Part shown: piece after piece, positions 61,020 through 64,000 of the stretch
Numbering within the stretch: the stretch's first letter is position 1
Layout: each line of letters begins with the position of its first letter
Assembly: GCA_035967975.1 (NCBI GenBank)
Contig: JAWQFQ010000027.1
Span: forward strand, 1-64,000
DNA from: Scytonema sp035967975
GTDB lineage: Bacteria > Cyanobacteriota > Cyanobacteriia > Cyanobacteriales > Nostocaceae
Direction: 5' to 3'
Length of the DNA stretch: 64,000 bases
Program-made: the position numbers and the translations under genes
The notes under the pieces: model-generated
What the model saw: only the letters and a program-made list of their open reading frames with translations
Database searches by the model: none
Told to the model about the DNA's origin: nothing

Positions 61020-62421
61020 ACCGTTGAACTCCTCTAAAGATTTAAGCGGAACATTTCGCCGTTCAAACTTATCGCTGTATTCTGACGAATCAGCATCAGA
61101 GGAGTCTGTGGAAGAGACTTCACATCCTATGTCTCATCCATCCCGGTTTCAAGGTCGTAGACGCAAAGCCGCTCTAGTTTTGACAATAGTCTGGAGCGGC
61201 ACAATTGCCCTGCACTTAGTTTCCTGGGGCACTTTATTTGTTCTGGGACTAACGGCTATTATCGGAGTTCATACTTTAAGGGTGGTGTTTGCGAGACCGA
61301 AACACTATTCCAAAGAAATGCAAGGGGATTGGCCGTGTGTATCTGTACTAGTAGCAGCTAAAAATGAAGAAGCTGTGATTGGCAGATTAGTCAAGAACCT
61401 TTGCAGTCTGGAATATCCAGAACAAAGGTATGAAGTCTGGATAATTGATGATAACAGCAGCGATCGCACACCTCAGTTTCTCGCAGAACTGTCTGAGGAT
61501 TACGACAACCTCAAGGTCATGCGACGCCAACCAGATGCTAGTGGAGGAAAGTCGGGCGCTTTGAATCAGGTGCTACCTCTGACCCAAGGCGAAATTGTAG
61601 CGGTCTTTGATGCTGATGCCCAGATTTCATCAGACCTGCTTCTGCGTGTTGTACCGTTGTTTCAACGCGAAAACGTAGGCGCAGTACAACTGCGAAAAGC
61701 AATTGCTAACGCTAAGGAAAATTTCTGGACTCAAGGTCAAGCCGCAGAAATGGCAGTCGATACCTTTATGCAGCACCAACGAACTTCTGTTAGTGGTATC
61801 GGTGAACTTCGAGGAAATGGTCAATTTGTTCGGAGAGAAGCCTTATTGCAATGCGGTGGCTGGAATGAGGAAACTATCACTGACGATTTGGATCTGACTT
61901 TACGCTTACATCTGGAAAACTGGGATATTGAGTGCGTTTTCAACCCATCGGTAGATGAAGAGGGCGTCACAAATGCGATCGCTCTTTGGCATCAGCGTAA
62001 CCGATGGGCAGAAGGCGGCTATCAGAGATATTTGGATTACTGGGATCTGATTCTCAAAAACCGCTTGGGAACACGCAAAACCTGGGATTTATTCATTTTT
62101 ATGGTAGTGCAGTACATATTACCCACAGCAGCAGTGCCGGATTTATTGATGGCGATCGCACGACACCGTCCACCTATTCTCAGCCCAGTGACTGGATTGA
62201 CTGTAACGGTGTCGATGGCGGGTATGTTTGCTGGTCTGAGGCGCTTACGTCAAGATAAGGAATTTAGAATTTCCTCATCTCTTCTTCTGCTGCTCCAAAC
62301 CATGCGTGGTGTATTGTATATGTTCCACTGGATAATAGTTATAAGTAGCACCACAGCCCGGATGTCAGTACGACCAAAGCGTTTGAAATGGGTAAAAACT
62401 GTACACCAGGGAAAAGAATAG
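60973..62421 (+). CDS. family 2 glycosyltransferase, membrane-bound
   Basis: 482 residues. The N-terminal 55 residues are low complexity; an internal start at 61129 is possible. Two transmembrane helices (about 68-108), then the GT2 catalytic domain (about 120-360) with SVLVAAKNEE, DDNSSD, DADA and TDDLDL, plus the QxxRW motif in HQRNRW. Two or more further helices lie at about 370-460. This is the layout of processive enzymes such as cellulose- or hyaluronan-synthase relatives, with a long cytosolic loop. It overlaps the radical SAM gene. A role in a polysaccharide or glycolipid is likely. Confidence 0.88.
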   Translation: MPANSWPENDSYNELEPLNSSKDLSGTFRRSNLSLYSDESASEESVEETSHPMSHPSRFQGRRRKAALVLTIVWSGTIALHLVSWGTLFVLGLTAIIGVHTLRVVFARPKHYSKEMQGDWPCVSVLVAAKNEEAVIGRLVKNLCSLEYPEQRYEVWIIDDNSSDRTPQFLAELSEDYDNLKVMRRQPDASGGKSGALNQVLPLTQGEIVAVFDADAQISSDLLLRVVPLFQRENVGAVQLRKAIANAKENFWTQGQAAEMAVDTFMQHQRTSVSGIGELRGNGQFVRREALLQCGGWNEETITDDLDLTLRLHLENWDIECVFNPSVDEEGVTNAIALWHQRNRWAEGGYQRYLDYWDLILKNRLGTRKTWDLFIFMVVQYILPTAAVPDLLMAIARHRPPILSPVTGLTVTVSMAGMFAGLRRLRQDKEFRISSSLLLLLQTMRGVLYMFHWIIVISSTTARMSVRPKRLKWVKTVHQGKE

Positions 62422-62422
62422 G

Positions 62423-62519
62423 TAGTTGTTAGTTGTTAGTTGTTAGTTGTTAGTTGTTAGTTGTTCTTTGCTACTATCAACTATCCACTATCAACTATCC
62501 ACTATCTACTATCTACTAT
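62423..62519. repeat. two STRRs: (TAGTTGT)n then (CTATCAA/CTATCCA)n
   Basis: Six copies of TTAGTTG (62423-62465) and, after 6 bases, a second heptamer array, CTATCAA/CTATCCA/CTATCTA, running to the dnaX stop codon. They lie between the convergent glycosyltransferase and dnaX genes. Confidence 0.9.
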
Positions 62520-64000
62520 CTAAAATTCATCATCTGCTTCCGAGTCATCTTCCCAATCAGAGGTGGACATAGATTCAAGTAGACCAGTATCATCTGCGAC
62601 ACGAATAATTTCCCCATCAAAGAATTGAGCTAACCGTTGAGCTGCAATTGTAACTTCATCAGTTTCCCAACTAGGTTGGGGATCTAGTGTTTGGGGTGGT
62701 GGTAAGGTGGGTTGAACAGAAGCATGAGCATTAGTTATGGGCTCCGATTTTGGGGTTGTTGGTTTGGCTGGTTTGCCACTCTCAGAAGATTCGTCTGGGG
62801 TAGTCGATGGAGGAAGCGCATGAGTGGAAGCTACAGGCTTTTTTGGCGGTAAAGGTGTCTTCTGAGAAGAAGCTTGAGAAGAAGTCACAGAGGGCTTAGA
62901 GGTTGAGGAGTTAGCTAGTTCTAAATTGACTTTAATATCACGACTCAAAGCTGCTTGAAATGCTGCCAAAAGTTTGGGCTGGTCAAATTGTACTTTTTTA
63001 TACCATACTTGTTTGACGGCAACACGAGCTACAGTTCCGTCAAATTCTATCAAATCGCACATTTGACGTAGCAGTTCTCGTCTAGATATCGGTTCAAGAT
63101 GGGCGAGGACTTGTTGCCATATTTGAGTTAAGTCAGCTTTTGTTTCCTCTTGAGGAGCAGGGGAAGTAGAGGGCGTAGGGGGCGTAGAGGGATTAGGGGG
63201 CGTAGAGGGCGTAGGGGGCGTAGAGGGAGCAGGGGATGGAATTGAGGGTGTGTTTCGATGGATGGCTGTTGTTTGTTCGCTTTTTGGTTGGGAAGGAGAA
63301 GCAGGAGGTGTTGACATCCTGGGTGCGGAAATAGTGCTGTGACCATTTTGCGGAATAGTCGTACTTGCGGAAGGTAATAATCCTAATAACGTGACTTCTA
63401 ACCACAAACGCGGTTGAGTGGTGTTTTTTAGCTGTACTTCTGTGGTTCGCAAGACTTGCTGTCCCGCCAAAATTGTACTTATGTCAAACTCTTGGGCAAA
63501 ATCAATCAGTGCTTCCCAAGTGTGGGGAGTGCAAGCAACTAAGTCATTGCGACTTGGGGCGGTTTTAGCAATGAGTAAATCTCGGTATAGTGAGGCAAGA
63601 TTCTGGAGAACCATTAGAGGTTCCCGTCCTCGGTCTAGAATTTTTCGGGTGCAGTCTAGAACAGCTTCGGGATTGTTGGAGGCGATCGCATTCAACAGAA
63701 ACAGCAAGTCTCGTTCGCTGACCGACCCAACCAAATCCCAAACTTGGTCCGGCGTAATTTCACCAGATAACAAACTTAACTGGTCAAGAAGACTTTCTGC
63801 GTCCCGCAATCCTCCTTGAGAAATTTGGGCTATCAGGGTTATGGCTTCAGGAGCAATATTAATTTTTTCTGTACAAGCGATGTGAGTTAAATGCTTTTCC
63901 ATCGCCTCTAAATTTATTCTGCGGAAATCGAAGCGCTGACACCGGGAAATAATCGTTGGTAAGACTCTTTGCGGGTCTGTTGTTGCTAGGACAAAGACAA
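62520..64000 (-). CDS. dnaX: DNA polymerase III subunit gamma/tau (dnaX), C-terminal part
   Basis: The 5' end is outside the window: the frame continues past ATG 63902 to the edge, reading LATTDPQRVLPTIISRCQRF, the sensor-2-adjacent region of the clamp-loader AAA+ domain. Domains in view: the end of AAA+, lid and domain III (to about 63350), then a Pro/Ser/Thr-rich linker with tandem TPPTPS/TPPNPS units (about 63165-63240), a conserved block (LTQIWQQVLAHLEP...VWYKKVQFDQPK) and an acidic tail ending in DDEF. The long linker is typical of cyanobacterial tau. I cannot see whether an intein is present upstream. Confidence 0.93.
   Translation of the reverse strand, partial: VFVLATTDPQRVLPTIISRCQRFDFRRINLEAMEKHLTHIACTEKINIAPEAITLIAQISQGGLRDAESLLDQLSLLSGEITPDQVWDLVGSVSERDLLFLLNAIASNNPEAVLDCTRKILDRGREPLMVLQNLASLYRDLLIAKTAPSRNDLVACTPHTWEALIDFAQEFDISTILAGQQVLRTTEVQLKNTTQPRLWLEVTLLGLLPSASTTIPQNGHSTISAPRMSTPPASPSQPKSEQTTAIHRNTPSIPSPAPSTPPTPSTPPNPSTPPTPSTSPAPQEETKADLTQIWQQVLAHLEPISRRELLRQMCDLIEFDGTVARVAVKQVWYKKVQFDQPKLLAAFQAALSRDIKVNLELANSSTSKPSVTSSQASSQKTPLPPKKPVASTHALPPSTTPDESSESGKPAKPTTPKSEPITNAHASVQPTLPPPQTLDPQPSWETDEVTIAAQRLAQFFDGEIIRVADDTGLLESMSTSDWEDDSEADDEF

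Overview
The window comes from a filamentous, probably heterocyst-forming cyanobacterium (Nostocales-like). The evidence is a set of photosynthesis genes (ndhD, a petH whose product carries a phycobilisome-linker domain, phosphoribulokinase, a 32-residue psaM, a CAAD/CURT1-type thylakoid protein), frequent HIP1 octamers (GCGATCGC), many 7-bp short tandem repeats (STRRs) and a dense load of small palindromic elements. No species is claimed. I saw no rRNA, tRNA, CRISPR array or intact insertion sequence.

Layout. 0-13 kb: housekeeping and photosynthesis (ndhD, pentapeptide protein, CAAD protein, SLH protein, hom, petH, prk, metK). 13-22 kb: a signalling block on the + strand (membrane histidine kinase, Ser/Thr kinase with TPRs, TPR protein, TPR-CHAT caspase-like protein). 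22-33.5 kb: two 555-residue DUF1400 alpha/beta hydrolases bracket an accessory island. The island holds decayed IS630, IS1 and IS5 copies, a ribbon-helix-helix gene, a TIR-GUN4 gene with a partner, and a Roadblock / glucokinase-like / Roadblock operon facing a normal glucokinase. 33.5-45.7 kb: dnaJ, a small kinase, glgC, a subtilase with a small inhibitor-like protein, an ethylene-receptor-like hybrid kinase, uvsE and an Hsp70-like gene. 46-49 kb: an unusual group (unknown protein, Cys-rich mini-protein, peptide deformylase, MinD/CooC-like ATPase). 49-64 kb: two L,D-transpeptidases, an FGGY sugar kinase, psaM, yajQ, a PadR regulator beside a truncated gene, a BioD/DRTGG protein, an EbsA-like gene, a radical SAM plus glycosyltransferase pair and the 3' part of dnaX, which runs off the right edge.

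The strongest candidates for undescribed biology are: (1) the operon at 27.9-30.0 kb, where two paralogous Roadblock/LC7-like proteins flank a glucokinase homologue with degraded nucleotide-binding motifs; (2) the TIR-GUN4 fusion and its upstream partner at 26.1-27.6 kb, which looks like an immune or stress effector with a tetrapyrrole-sensor-type domain; (3) a 92-bp palindromic element that has a perfect 10-bp target duplication at 41.86 kb and a second copy inserted in frame in the CHAT gene at 18.87 kb, where 92 + 10 = 102 bp adds exactly 34 codons; (4) an ethylene-binding hybrid kinase keeping every ETR1 ligand-site residue I checked.

All identifications are from reading translated sequence and motif memory; no database search was run.
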